Source of the DNA: Vibrio sp. ED004
GTDB lineage: Bacteria; Pseudomonadota; Gammaproteobacteria; Enterobacterales; Vibrionaceae
NCBI RefSeq assembly: GCF_023206395.1
Contig: NZ_CP066149.1
Span: 2,914,001-2,978,000 of the forward strand
DNA: 64,000 bases
Direction of reading: 5' to 3'
The notes below the pieces were generated by a model. The model saw only the letters and a list, made by a program, of their open reading frames with translations. It was not told where the DNA came from and searched no databases. Position numbers and translations under genes: made by a program. Below, one piece after another: positions 1 through 9,254 of this stretch (its first letter is position 1; each line of letters starts with the position of its first letter).

Positions 1-2783
1 TTCATCTCATTACCACAATTCAAACACATTGGGCGCTCATGTTCACAACTGGAGTTAATGCAAACTTGATAATCATCTTTAGTTTCACGACTCATGGCAC
101 TACCGCACTTATCACAAGGCGTTTCCTTGTGCTTACAACGTGGGTAAAGTGTACAAGACATAAACTTACCATATTGGCCAACTCGTGGCTTGAGAACGCC
201 AACTTTACAAGAGTGACAAACCATTTTGTCCGCATTCAGTTGCGTTAAGGAAGTATCAAACTCATTAGTCTCTACTGGATAGTTTCCTTTAATCAGCTCT
301 GTAACAAAGTCACTTGCATCGGTCATGTCCGCGATTAAGTATGCTCTGTGTTTCGCACGGGTTAGCGCCACATAGAATAATCGCCGCTCTTCTGCGTGTT
401 CAAACGTATCTCCTTGCGGTAATAACGCATTAATAAGCGTAGGGGTTTGTTTCTCGGAGGGGAAACCATGTTTGCCTGTTGTCAGTCCCATAACCACAAC
501 ATAGTCCGCTTCTTTACCTTTAGAAGCGTGGAACGACTGGTTCTCAATGTCTAACATATGGTAACGCTGTCTTAACCACTGTAGGTAATTAGCATCTGGC
601 ATTTGGTACCAAAACCTTGCTAGTAAATAGACTTTGTTTTTATGTGGCGAGTTGGATTGGTGTACGTGGTTTGCAATCGATGTTAACGCTTTATCTAATG
701 CCGTTATCCCTTGTTCCTCGGTTCCCTGTCGAATGACGCTTACCGCTGGTTTGCTAACCTGAACTAAAGACTTAATCTCTTTTTTAAGCTGAACGGGGTT
801 TTGAGTAACAAAACGCGTTGCCACATCTCCGATAGCGCTATTAAACCTGAAGGTCATATCAAGCGTCGTTTTAGACGCTGCACCGAAGTACTTTTCAAAG
901 TCTGTCGTTAAGCGAACATCAGCACCACTAAAGCGATAGATTGCCTGCCAATCATCACCCACACAGAATAACGAAGAGTTTTCTTTATTGTCTCGAAGTG
1001 CCTTTACAAGCCTTGCCCTAGGCTCTGAGATATCTTGAAACTCGTCAACGAGTATGTAACTCCAAGGCGACTCGAATTGACCTGTTTCGACATACGACAA
1101 GGCTTTTGAAATCATATCGTTAAAATCAATCACGTTCTCTTCTGAAAGGTAATCTTGGTAGCGCTGGTACAATGGCATCAACAATTCCAAAGCCTTAGCT
1201 GTTTGCTTGGGGTCTAGAGAGTTTTTTATTATTTTTTGAATACCAATTTCATCAAGACAAGCAGCTTTATACAGATCAACTAACGAACCTAAAAGGCGAG
1301 CCAGTTCTGTGACTAGGCCTGTTTTCTCTAAACTTTCGAACAACTCATTATTGGGCAGTGGATTTGTATTCACTTGGCGAGTGATTAGCTCTCGCTCCAA
1401 AATTTCTAACATCGAGCGATTTCGGTGTTGATGGTAATACAGTTCAACATACCCTGTTCCATACTTGGAATGCGTTTCTCTCTTCCACTTAATGCCTTGT
1501 TGGTATCTCTCTTTATCGATATATGGTGGAGGGTTTCCGTTTTCATCCGTACCGTAATACTCAATATAAATATCATAATCTGGAAGATAGAAGTCGGGTT
1601 CGTACTGTCGGTATTGCTCCGTAGCTACATCGATTCGATACTTAGCTTCGTATTGATAATTGATGCCTTTTCTATAAAGCCAGTTGGCAATCACCATTTC
1701 ACCAAAGCTTTTAACCTTCTCGCCTTTCAGCGTGCGGATATCGTTATCATTGAGATACTTTAAGTGTTCGCCTTGGGTTTTGAACTCAAATGGATCTTTA
1801 TCTACGAAATAATACGCACTGAAATAATCTAGTAACGCTTTCTTATAGCTAACATTTTGCATCAGAGAGGCAATAGCCTCATTCATCCACTTCACTTTTG
1901 CGCGTACGTCACTCTCCAAGGGCGATAAACTTGGCGCCTTGCCTTCAACTTGTGAAATTATCTTCACGCCCAGACTATGAAAGGTACTCGCTTTTACATC
2001 TTCAAATCCTAGTTTTTCCCTGATGCGCTCATCCATCTCTTCCGCAGCTATTCGACCATACGCCAGCATCAAAATGTCGTTTGGTTGCGCTTGCCCGCTT
2101 TTCACTAGGTAGCCAGTTTTACCAACCATTACACTAGTTTTACCTGTACCAGCTCCAGCTAAAAGAAGGTTATTATCATTGTCGGTGATGCAAGCAGCTC
2201 TTTGCTTAGTGGTGAGCGGGTTAGATTCCACGCTGTTAAAAAATGAATCAAAAGCGTTAAGCTCGCGCTCCACATACTCACTTCTAATACGCTCAACATC
2301 CGCCGTTTTCCAATTAGCAATGCGACTTACCTGGGCTGCTGTATTTTTTGCGGAGTCGGATAGACCCGAAGCTTTGTTCCAACCTCGCCACCGCTTGTGT
2401 TCTGTTTTGGCAAAGCTCTGTATGTTCTGTATGGATGAGTCGCGAAGAAATCTGGATTGGCATTGATTCTCCACTGAATCTAAGAACCCAACCAAATGCT
2501 TTGCATTTTGATTAGCCCAGTGAGGAAAAAAATTGTGTGGGTATTTAAAAGGGAGTAGATAGCTTAACATAGAGAAGCTGTGTTGCTTACCGCCAACACT
2601 AAAGCTTAAGCAACCGCCAGCGATTGTAGCTTTCAAACTTGGGGCGCTATCCAAATCCTCCCATTTGAAGAAACTCACCTCTCCGTCTGAATCAGCTTGT
2701 ATACCTACATCACTGATCTCAACGACAAGCTGATTCTTGAAAATTCGACCGAAAAAGTTTGTGGTAAGTGTCCACTGCGTCAT
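1..2783 (-). CDS. HelD-like UvrD/SF1 helicase with nuclease-like insert and C-terminal zinc ribbons (3' end outside window)
   Basis: I translated the minus strand from the ATG at 2783; the frame stays open to base 3, so at least 927 residues are present and the C-terminus lies beyond the window. The N-terminal ~200 residues resemble the helicase IV N-domain. Walker A (AGAGTGKT) is near residue 210, motif II VDEFQD near 578, then GDDWQAIYRFSGAD and the C-terminal VALTRA motif. E. coli HelD is 684 residues. The extra length comes from about 140 residues inserted before motif II, containing YEPDFYLP...IYIEYYG near 393-410 (a PD-(D/E)XK-like pattern), and from a Cys-rich tail (CHSC, CTLYPRC, CDKC, CINSSC, CLNC) like topoisomerase I zinc ribbons. 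It is expected to act as a 3'-5' DNA helicase in repair or recombination. The nuclease activity of the insert is inference. Confidence 0.85.
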   Translation of the reverse strand, partial: MTQWTLTTNFFGRIFKNQLVVEISDVGIQADSDGEVSFFKWEDLDSAPSLKATIAGGCLSFSVGGKQHSFSMLSYLLPFKYPHNFFPHWANQNAKHLVGFLDSVENQCQSRFLRDSSIQNIQSFAKTEHKRWRGWNKASGLSDSAKNTAAQVSRIANWKTADVERIRSEYVERELNAFDSFFNSVESNPLTTKQRAACITDNDNNLLLAGAGTGKTSVMVGKTGYLVKSGQAQPNDILMLAYGRIAAEEMDERIREKLGFEDVKASTFHSLGVKIISQVEGKAPSLSPLESDVRAKVKWMNEAIASLMQNVSYKKALLDYFSAYYFVDKDPFEFKTQGEHLKYLNDNDIRTLKGEKVKSFGEMVIANWLYRKGINYQYEAKYRIDVATEQYRQYEPDFYLPDYDIYIEYYGTDENGNPPPYIDKERYQQGIKWKRETHSKYGTGYVELYYHQHRNRSMLEILERELITRQVNTNPLPNNELFESLEKTGLVTELARLLGSLVDLYKAACLDEIGIQKIIKNSLDPKQTAKALELLMPLYQRYQDYLSEENVIDFNDMISKALSYVETGQFESPWSYILVDEFQDISEPRARLVKALRDNKENSSLFCVGDDWQAIYRFSGADVRLTTDFEKYFGAASKTTLDMTFRFNSAIGDVATRFVTQNPVQLKKEIKSLVQVSKPAVSVIRQGTEEQGITALDKALTSIANHVHQSNSPHKNKVYLLARFWYQMPDANYLQWLRQRYHMLDIENQSFHASKGKEADYVVVMGLTTGKHGFPSEKQTPTLINALLPQGDTFEHAEERRLFYVALTRAKHRAYLIADMTDASDFVTELIKGNYPVETNEFDTSLTQLNADKMVCHSCKVGVLKPRVGQYGKFMSCTLYPRCKHKETPCDKCGSAMSRETKDDYQVCINSSCEHERPMCLNCGNEM

Positions 2784-3261
2784 TATACGCTACCGCCTAA
2801 AGTGTGGTTGCCTCGTAAAGAGGCATAGTCTAACTTATCGGCAGAGTACTAGTACTTGAGTGTCATCAATTTTTACAGTTAATCGATTCAGAACACAAAG
2901 ACAACAACATAGAACTGTAGTGGTTCATAAAAATTGGCTAATGAGATAGGGTTTGGCCATATTCTCATGCAAATGGGTTTAGTGTTGTTTCGATTCGTAA
3001 CGCGACATTGCCGCAAAATGTGTTTCGAACGTGAAACACTGACTTCACCCAAGCATCATTTGACTTGCTTTTCATAATACCAAAGTATGTCCATACAAAG
3101 AGGTAACCACTTTCATGAACTGAATTTAGCCGTAATCACAAAATTCGAAACTGCTAAAAAGTCACCTTATTAATTATTTATTAAAAATAAATTATATACT
3201 TACTAATACCTATCACTTCTATATGTATAATCTGTCTAGAACTCAAATATTAAGGATGATT
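2784..3261. other. intergenic region between divergent helicase and lipoprotein genes
   Basis: No gene seen. There is a dyad at 3020-3039 (GTGTTTC, 6-base loop, GAAACAC) and a strongly AT-rich stretch at 3165-3230 suited to a promoter for the lipoprotein gene. The arms of the dyad could be a regulator site, but none is recognised. Confidence 0.4.
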
Positions 3262-4452
3262 ATGTTGTTTAGAGGACTTGGTCTCATTGTTGCGATGCTT
3301 TTAAATGGTTGTACTTCTTCATCATTGAGTGAAGAAGAGTATAAAGCGCTTTACAAAGAGTATTTAGGGAAAAGAAATATTGTATTTGATTTAGAACCTC
3401 AACTATTTCATAGGAACGCAGAAGAACTAGACCCTTATAAATTAGTAACAACGGCATCTTTTCGAGCATGTCATGAGTTAAGAGAAGATCCGACATATGA
3501 GCAATTCAATATATCTTGCCATCAAATTGGTAGATTAAACTACAGCATAGGTCCATTTAAAAAACACCATCTCGACTACAGCTTTAGTGATGATAAAACT
3601 ACGTTGGATGCGTACCAAAACCCTTACGTTGTAAAACAGCATGTGCCCTATTTTTTCGAAAAACTCCCTGAGATATTGACGTTTACAACGGCATATGGTG
3701 AAAAATTACAGAGATATACGATAGAGAACGCTCAGCATTGGGACGATTTGTTGCAGACCGATTTTGGTCGTAAGAGAAAAATCGTCGAGTTTTATGCCAA
3801 TCACGGTGTTACTGTTTTTCCCGAAAAATTTACAACGGTTAATGAGCCAGGGACGATTAGCACTGAATCGTCTTATCTAAGGGATGAGTTACTATGGCGT
3901 TATCAAAATCAGGTCAAAGCTGGTGGCCAATTTTCCTATGACAAATTAATTGACGAGATGAATGCGGGGTATGTGAAATATTTAACAACGAAACATGATG
4001 ACTTATGTGGCGATCACACTAATCAATCTTGCTCGTGGGAATCAAGCAGCAATCAAGAGAAAGGTTACTATTTCACCGTTAATCAAACACAGTCTCAGCA
4101 ACTTATGATAACGCGTACTCATCGTTCACATTGCGATGCATACAGTATGGGAGTGACCTTTTCCCAGAATGTAGAGAAAGATGCCGAAAAAACGGTGAAC
4201 TGTGATGTAAAAATTGATGATAAAAGTGTGGCTAAAGGGGCGTGTCAAGTAACAGAAAAGTCGGATTTGAATCATGTCTTTGTCACCATGGAGGGCAGTC
4301 TCATCAATATCGAAGACCTAAAAGTGAACCCCAAAGCGACGATTACTTATGGTGTTGGCGATGGTAGCATCGTATTGACGTACAAAGCTGACGATCTCAA
4401 GACAAGAGTGACCACCCTCACACAGTTTTGCGATCAAGGTAAAAATATATAG
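3262..4452 (+). CDS. uncharacterised lipoprotein
   Basis: Not a family I recognise. The reading frame is open from 3223, but an AAGGA motif sits 5-6 bases before the ATG at 3262 (MLFRGLGLIVAMLLNGC), which gives a compact lipoprotein signal peptide with lipobox LNGC. The mature part is about 380 residues, rich in charged and aromatic residues and with several Cys in the last 150 residues. The C-terminal third looks beta-rich (YYFTVNQTQSQQLMITRTHR; ITYGVGDGSIVLTY). The gene is markedly AT-rich compared with genes further right. It stands alone, divergent from the helicase, with a terminator about 400 bases downstream. Function unknown; envelope location inferred from the signal. Confidence 0.7.
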   Translation: MLFRGLGLIVAMLLNGCTSSSLSEEEYKALYKEYLGKRNIVFDLEPQLFHRNAEELDPYKLVTTASFRACHELREDPTYEQFNISCHQIGRLNYSIGPFKKHHLDYSFSDDKTTLDAYQNPYVVKQHVPYFFEKLPEILTFTTAYGEKLQRYTIENAQHWDDLLQTDFGRKRKIVEFYANHGVTVFPEKFTTVNEPGTISTESSYLRDELLWRYQNQVKAGGQFSYDKLIDEMNAGYVKYLTTKHDDLCGDHTNQSCSWESSSNQEKGYYFTVNQTQSQQLMITRTHRSHCDAYSMGVTFSQNVEKDAEKTVNCDVKIDDKSVAKGACQVTEKSDLNHVFVTMEGSLINIEDLKVNPKATITYGVGDGSIVLTYKADDLKTRVTTLTQFCDQGKNI

Positions 4453-5042
4453 ACGTTCTTGTGTGAAGCAAAAACATCTGTCTGGTGTACTAATTCAGGT
4501 CTGTTTTTGCTTCAATTCAGTCGTAAGCGATACTCGGCTAAGCGAGTTTTGCCATATCTCATCTAATTTATTATGCTTTGCTAAATTAGTAAATGCGCAA
4601 CTCGGAACTGTCCAAAAGTTTGTTACACACATGTCGATTATGTTTGTCGATTATGTCCTGCTAGAGGATTAATTGGAGCGTAGTAAATTTACTACGTTGA
4701 ATCTTAGTCGTTGTTCAAATTTGCAGACTTTCGATGCAATGTTATGCGAACTTATGCTGCAAATAGTATTGTAAGTCTTTGATGTTTTGTTCGAGTTATG
4801 CTGACTTATCCTGCAAGCATCACCTTCTGAAGCCTGCAATTTACTCTACGTTGCAAGCATCACCATATAAAAAGCCGCTCTTAATGAGCGGCTTTTTGCT
4901 ATCTGAAGCTTTTTAAATCGTTTCTTCAAATATTGTCTAAATCTTTCAGATTATCCAGTTCAATATTTTCAAAATCCTATCAATGCAAAGCCTGTCAAAA
5001 AGTGCAAACAATCATTGTCTACACTGTTTGAAAGCCACCATA
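4453..5042. other. 590-base intergenic region
   Basis: Contains a short open frame at 4463-4672 with no ribosome site or family resemblance, which I do not call. Also seen are a near-exact tandem copy of GTCGATTATGT at 4632-4656, two copies of TGCAAGCATCACC about 40 bases apart near 4815 and 4854, and the terminator at 4869-4897. No other gene is apparent. Confidence 0.5.
4869..4897. terminator. bidirectional rho-independent terminator
   Basis: Stem AAAAGCCGCTC / GAGCGGCTTTT with loop TTAAT, flanked by A and T tracts so that it works on either strand. It can end transcription of the lipoprotein gene (plus) and of the solute-binding protein gene (minus). Confidence 0.85.
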
Positions 5043-5804
5043 CTATTCGTAAATACTGTATGAAAAATACTTACTTGCGATTTTTTGATGCTGACCATTG
5101 TCGATCAAGCGCTGGATACCGTCATCAATAAGATCTTTGAGTTCATTATCTTGTTTTCGTACTGCGACACCAATACCACGCCCGAACCATTTTTCTTCTG
5201 TAAATTTAGGACCCGTAAAGTGATAGTCCTTGCCTTGTTCCGTTTCAAGAAAGCCCGCGTTGAGCCCCATAGAGCCGCCAAATACAGTATCGAGACGACC
5301 GTTTAACAAATCGGTAAAGGCCTCATCGAATGTACCGTAACGGCGAATATCGACATCTGGATAGATCTCCGAAAGATATTTGTCACCGATGGTGGCACGT
5401 TGAACCCCGATAGTAAGATCATTGAGACTGTCATCATTCATGTTGATCTCTCTATCATTTTTCATCACAAAACGAGTAGGAACTTTGGCATATGGAATGG
5501 TGAAGTTAACTTTCTTTTCTCGCTCTTCAGTGATAGTCATCGCTGCAATGATTGCGTCGTTTTTTCTGCTTAAAAGCGAAGGGATAATCCCGTCCCAGTC
5601 AGTTTTTGAGATGACGCATTTTACTTGTAGCTCAACACATAGAGCATTAGCCAAGTCGACTTCAAATCCTTCTAATTGGCCGTCTTGTGTCGTCCAGCTG
5701 AATGGTGGGTATGCTCCTTCCACCGTAAATCGGATTTGCTTCCAATCTTTTGCGTATGTGAACACAGAGAAAACACTGACGAATGCAACAAGTATCCATT
5801 TCAT
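5043..5804 (-). CDS. periplasmic amino-acid-binding protein (SBP family 3)
   Basis: 253 residues, with signal peptide MKWILVAFVSVFSVFTYA followed by the typical family-3 opening (IRFTVEGAYPPFSW, GFEVDLANALC, DWDGIIPSLLSRKNDAIIAAMTIT). These are the ligand-cage segments of Lys/Arg/Orn- and His-binding proteins. The start has an AAGGAAA ribosome site. In an ABC importer such a protein delivers a polar amino acid to a membrane permease, but no permease or ATPase gene lies next to it. It is therefore an orphan that may serve a transporter encoded elsewhere. The exact ligand cannot be read from the sequence. Confidence 0.88.
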   Translation of the reverse strand: MKWILVAFVSVFSVFTYAKDWKQIRFTVEGAYPPFSWTTQDGQLEGFEVDLANALCVELQVKCVISKTDWDGIIPSLLSRKNDAIIAAMTITEEREKKVNFTIPYAKVPTRFVMKNDREINMNDDSLNDLTIGVQRATIGDKYLSEIYPDVDIRRYGTFDEAFTDLLNGRLDTVFGGSMGLNAGFLETEQGKDYHFTGPKFTEEKWFGRGIGVAVRKQDNELKDLIDDGIQRLIDNGQHQKIASKYFSYSIYE

Positions 5805-5940
5805 TTGTTATTTCCTTATAGTAATAATGGATACTGATAATTAACCACTTGTTAACATTTTTCAATGCGAATACATATTGATGTGAGCAAAGGCATGCAT
5901 ATTAATTAGTTAGCCCCAGTTCTTTTGCCAGAAGTACTGT

Positions 5941-5969
5941 TAGCGTATTTAAGGATGTTAAATACGCTA
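5941..5969. repeat. 12-bp perfect inverted repeat
   Basis: TAGCGTATTTAA, loop GGATG, TTAAATACGCTA: a perfect 12-bp stem between two minus-strand genes. No T tract follows on either strand, so it is a weak terminator at best. It could instead be an operator upstream of the solute-binding protein gene. Confidence 0.6.
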
Positions 5970-6055
5970 TCCTCTTAATCTGCAGGCAGCACTACAGCAG
6001 ACGATTTTTCCTCTCAAATGAAATCCAATTTACTTTTTTTCCTTTACTAGCTCGA

Positions 6056-6688
6056 CTATAGGTTGGAACCGTGATTTGTGACAGCGAGTACAACCGCTGC
6101 GATTAACAGCGCTGAGCCACCGATTTTATTCAGGTATGTTGGGTGATCTTGCATAAATCCAAGAAGTTTCTTGGCAGATATGGCGTAAATCATAACCCAC
6201 GTAAAATCCAACACTGCCATTGTGGGGCACATCACCAACATTTGTGATAACAAGGGTTTGGTTGGATCAATGAATTGGGGGAAGAATGCGGTGAAAAACA
6301 CAATCGCTTTGGGGTTGCCTGCTGCAACGAAGAACCCACTTAAATAGAGTCTGTGGCCTGAAATCGCGGTGGGAGGATTGTTGACTATTTGTGCTTCACA
6401 CTCAGGTTTATCAAACAACATCTTGATACCCATATACAGCAATGTTGTGACCCCAAGCCACTTGATAACGGCGAACGCTAGTTCAGACGCTGACATTATG
6501 ACGCCAAGTCCAATTGCAACAATGATCATCTGTATGAAGTTTGCTGAGATATCACCTAGTGCCGTAAAAATAGCTTTATTAACGCCATATTTCATTGAAT
6601 GAATGACTCCCAACAAAATGCTGGGACCTGGCGTCATGGTTAAGATAAGTGAAGCGAGGCAGAAGGTTAGCCATGTTTCTATAGTCAT
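6056..6688 (-). CDS. LysE/RhtB family amino-acid exporter
   Basis: 210 residues with about six hydrophobic segments and the family signature MTPGPSILLGVIHSMKYG near residue 20, plus the conserved GNPKAIVFFTAFFPQF around residue 123. Proteins of this family export amino acids or their analogues across the inner membrane. A GGAGAAAA ribosome site precedes the ATG at 6688. It is divergent from a LysR-type regulator 90 bases away, the usual arrangement in which the regulator controls the exporter. The substrate cannot be assigned. Confidence 0.9.
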   Translation of the reverse strand: MTIETWLTFCLASLILTMTPGPSILLGVIHSMKYGVNKAIFTALGDISANFIQMIIVAIGLGVIMSASELAFAVIKWLGVTTLLYMGIKMLFDKPECEAQIVNNPPTAISGHRLYLSGFFVAAGNPKAIVFFTAFFPQFIDPTKPLLSQMLVMCPTMAVLDFTWVMIYAISAKKLLGFMQDHPTYLNKIGGSALLIAAVVLAVTNHGSNL

Positions 6689-6778
6689 TTGTTTTCTCCG
6701 GGTGACTAGTCTCTATTTTTCGGAAAAAGTAGTCTGCTAGCATAGAGATAGATATCAAAATAACTTGAGGTTATATAA

Positions 6779-7693
6779 ATGGTTGAAGACTTGGAGAGCA
6801 TTCCATCATTAGCTCCTAAATTACTTCTACAGCTAATAGCGCTCGGAAGTATCACTGATGCCGCTCAGATATTAGGAGTCAGTCAACCCGCTGCGAGCAA
6901 AGCACTTCGACGTGCTGAAGATGTGTTAGGTTTCGCTTTAATTCGAAGAGACAGTCGTCCGTTACTGTTAACTGAGGAAGGAAGGCTATTTGCTGAGTTC
7001 GCTAAACAGCAAGAATTACAGGAAGAAGTGTTATTGAGACAGCTTCGACTTATTCAAAAAGATGGTGCTGGACAGGTGAAAGTGGCTTCTTTTGGCGCAT
7101 CCGCGTCCACGCATATTTTACCTAACCTAATTCATGCGATCAGCCAACACTTACCTCAAATTAAAATTGAAATAAGCGAGTTTACTGACGAGGGAGCATT
7201 ATTGGCATTGCGAGAGGGGCGCGTAGATTTTGCAATCGCGGTTGATAAAGAATATTTGGATCTAGATATCATCCCAGTTTTTACTGACCGAATGGTGGCT
7301 TTAGTCCATGAAGATGACCCTTTATCCCAGTTGCCAGTTTTGTCGGCTGTGGATATCGAAGACCGAGATTTTATATTGAGTAAAGGGGGCAGCGAGGCGC
7401 TCATTAGAGAATGGTTTAAGCTATCAAAATCTCGCCTTAAAGAAAAACACACCATTGTTCAACTGACCTCAATACTTGCTTTGATTCGAGCGGACTTAGG
7501 TGTTTCTATTGTTGCAGAGCTTGCCGTTCCAGAATCTCATCCCAGCGTAAATGTTATTCCTCTTGCGCCGGAGTACCCTCGTAATATTTGTGTGGCGAAA
7601 AGAGGTGGTTGTTTTTCTTCGAACGCAGCAAGGTTAACTTGGGAGTTTTTGAGTAAAAATAGGTCACACAGTTACCTAAGCAAAACGAGGTAA
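6779..7693 (+). CDS. LysR-type transcriptional regulator
   Basis: 304 residues. N-terminal winged helix (LLLQLIALGSITDAAQILGVSQPAASKALRRAEDVLG is the helix-turn-helix region, residues ~13-49) followed by a two-lobe substrate-binding domain. Transcribed away from the RhtB-type exporter gene, whose expression it probably controls from the 90-base shared region. The start is preceded by TTGAGG. Inducer unknown. Confidence 0.92.
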   Translation: MVEDLESIPSLAPKLLLQLIALGSITDAAQILGVSQPAASKALRRAEDVLGFALIRRDSRPLLLTEEGRLFAEFAKQQELQEEVLLRQLRLIQKDGAGQVKVASFGASASTHILPNLIHAISQHLPQIKIEISEFTDEGALLALREGRVDFAIAVDKEYLDLDIIPVFTDRMVALVHEDDPLSQLPVLSAVDIEDRDFILSKGGSEALIREWFKLSKSRLKEKHTIVQLTSILALIRADLGVSIVAELAVPESHPSVNVIPLAPEYPRNICVAKRGGCFSSNAARLTWEFLSKNRSHSYLSKTR

Positions 7694-7730
7694 TTAAGTG
7701 CGAAGAGACGTTCAGTTCTAATTTCCTAAT

Positions 7731-8072
7731 TTAATTCGCAGGCAACACAACCGCAGATGCTTCTTCCTCTGAATCTTCCTTATCTTCGACTTGTTCAGCT
7801 ACCCAATCAATTGTCTTTGTCAGATAAAGTTTGTTGGTTTCGGTATCACACCAACTCTTCGATAATCCTCTTCGATTAAACTCACTGCCAATTGCCGCCA
7901 GTGTTTGATTGCTCGAGCGCCCGTAATACAAGGTGTCGCACAGTTGCAGGTTCGACATCGACTGTGGGTATGTATTAACCGACGAGGAGTTCATGCTTAG
8001 TGCTTTGGATTGATTGTGCGTACAGCCTGTAAGGCTCAAGAAAAAGATCAATGCTAAGGCTTTCTTCATCAT
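7731..8072 (-). CDS. small uncharacterised lipoprotein
   Basis: 113 residues. The N-terminus MMKKALALIFFLSLTGC is a clear lipoprotein signal with lipobox LTGC (Cys17). The mature part contains NLQLCDTLYYGRSSNQTLAAIGSEFNRRGLSKSWC, a two-Cys segment found in small Vibrio exported proteins of unknown role. It converges with the LysR gene and has no operon partner. Function not known. Confidence 0.75.
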   Translation of the reverse strand: MMKKALALIFFLSLTGCTHNQSKALSMNSSSVNTYPQSMSNLQLCDTLYYGRSSNQTLAAIGSEFNRRGLSKSWCDTETNKLYLTKTIDWVAEQVEDKEDSEEEASAVVLPAN

Positions 8073-8241
8073 ATCTCTGAACAGTTACCAATAGTTGGCG
8101 GGAATTATGAGCATGATTAAGTCACTGATTTGTCAATTCTTCGCCAACTGCTTAAAGAGCACGATCTTGCTCGCAATTAGAACGCTTTATTGAGCCGTTT
8201 AATTCCTCGGTCAAAAAATGCATTAACGACCAAATGCGCAA

Positions 8242-8253
8242 TTTTGTACAAAA
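8242..8253. promoter_or_regulatory. palindrome TTTTGTACAAAA upstream of AraC gene
   Basis: Perfect 12-bp palindrome about 65 bases before the AraC-family gene. Its core TTGTACAA recurs at 9188-9195 before the azlC start. Candidate shared operator; the binding protein is unknown. Confidence 0.35.
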
Positions 8254-8316
8254 GCTGAAAGAGCCTATAGAGTAGACTGATAAGTCGCTCGATAATTAAC
8301 AGGCTTGGGAATTGTT

Positions 8317-9150
8317 ATGGAGAACAAGAAACGCTCTAAAGAAAAGGCCGAATATAAGATCACAGAAGAACTCGGTGGCCTTGAAATTCTTAATGCTGAA
8401 TATGAAAAGCAGAACTTTTCACGCCATAGCCATGAGGGCTATACACTTGGTGTTATCGAGCAGGGCGCTCAACGTTTCTATCGAACGGGCGGGCATCATG
8501 TTGCACCACAAGATGCCATCATTCTGGTCAATGCCGACGAAGTTCACAGCGGACACTCTGCCACTGAAGGTGGTTGGGCGTATCGTGCGATGTATCCACT
8601 TCCTGAGCAACTCGCCAAAATCACTCAAGAGCTTAACTTACCCAATTATGGTGCACCTTATTTCCCTAGAGCTGTGGTTGAAGACCCTGAACTCGCTAAT
8701 CAGTTGAGGTTGGTGTTCAACGCGATTGATGAATCGGATAATCGCCTGTTACGCGAAACCTTGATGTACGGAATGTTGGTTAAGCTGATTAGCCGACATG
8801 GGAAATCGAGCCTTAAGCCTCAACTGGATGGAAAAACTCAGCGTCAGCTTGTTTTGGTGAAAGAGTTTTTAGATGATTTTCCGCAAGCCGATGTCTCCTT
8901 AGAAGAACTCTCTAAACTGGCGGCTTTAAGCCCGTTTCATTTGGTGCGCTCTTTCCAAAAAGAGTTCGGTCTTCCGCCACATGCGTATCAGATTCAGTCT
9001 CGGTTGAGGCTTTCTCGCAAGTTACTGAAGCAAGGGCATACGATTTCTGATACCGCTCAAGAATGTGGCTTTCACGACCAAAGCCATTTTCATCGACACT
9101 TTAAAAAAGCCAATGGCTACACGCCGGGGCAATACATCAAAATGCTTTAA
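8317..9150 (+). CDS. AraC-family regulator with N-terminal cupin domain
   Basis: 277 residues from the ATG at 8317; the frame is open from a TTG at 8305, but the ATG has GGGA at suitable spacing. The N-terminal cupin-like sensor (FSRHSHEGYTLGVIEQG) is followed by a double helix-turn-helix of AraC type, ending in the family signature (HTISDTAQECGFHDQSHFHRHFKKANGYTPGQY). The azlC and azlD genes follow on the same strand after about 100 bases, so it is probably their regulator. Effector unknown. Confidence 0.92.
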   Translation: MENKKRSKEKAEYKITEELGGLEILNAEYEKQNFSRHSHEGYTLGVIEQGAQRFYRTGGHHVAPQDAIILVNADEVHSGHSATEGGWAYRAMYPLPEQLAKITQELNLPNYGAPYFPRAVVEDPELANQLRLVFNAIDESDNRLLRETLMYGMLVKLISRHGKSSLKPQLDGKTQRQLVLVKEFLDDFPQADVSLEELSKLAALSPFHLVRSFQKEFGLPPHAYQIQSRLRLSRKLLKQGHTISDTAQECGFHDQSHFHRHFKKANGYTPGQYIKML

Positions 9151-9186
9151 ATCGTACACGTTAATTCGGTCGCGAAATCGAGCAAG

Positions 9187-9195
9187 TTTGTACAA
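9187..9195. promoter_or_regulatory. TTTGTACAA motif before azlC
   Basis: Shares the 8-bp palindrome TTGTACAA with the site upstream of the AraC gene and lies about 60 bases before the azlC start codon. Candidate operator only. Confidence 0.3.
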
Positions 9196-9254
9196 TCGAA
9201 CCCACTCAGGTGTTTTTACATTGAATAGCCAATGTGAAGAGAGAAAAGAATCAT

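Noticed and set aside
1425..2466. Plus-strand open frames over the helicase gene
   Set aside because: They are antisense to a continuous 927-codon helicase frame with clear SF1 motifs.
4463..4672. 70-codon open frame after the lipoprotein gene
   Set aside because: No ribosome site, low-complexity hydrophobic/Cys mix and no family resemblance; it overlaps repeat-like intergenic sequence.
5043..5804. Complete amino-acid ABC importer operon
   Set aside because: Only the binding protein is present; adjacent genes on both sides are unrelated to ABC permeases.
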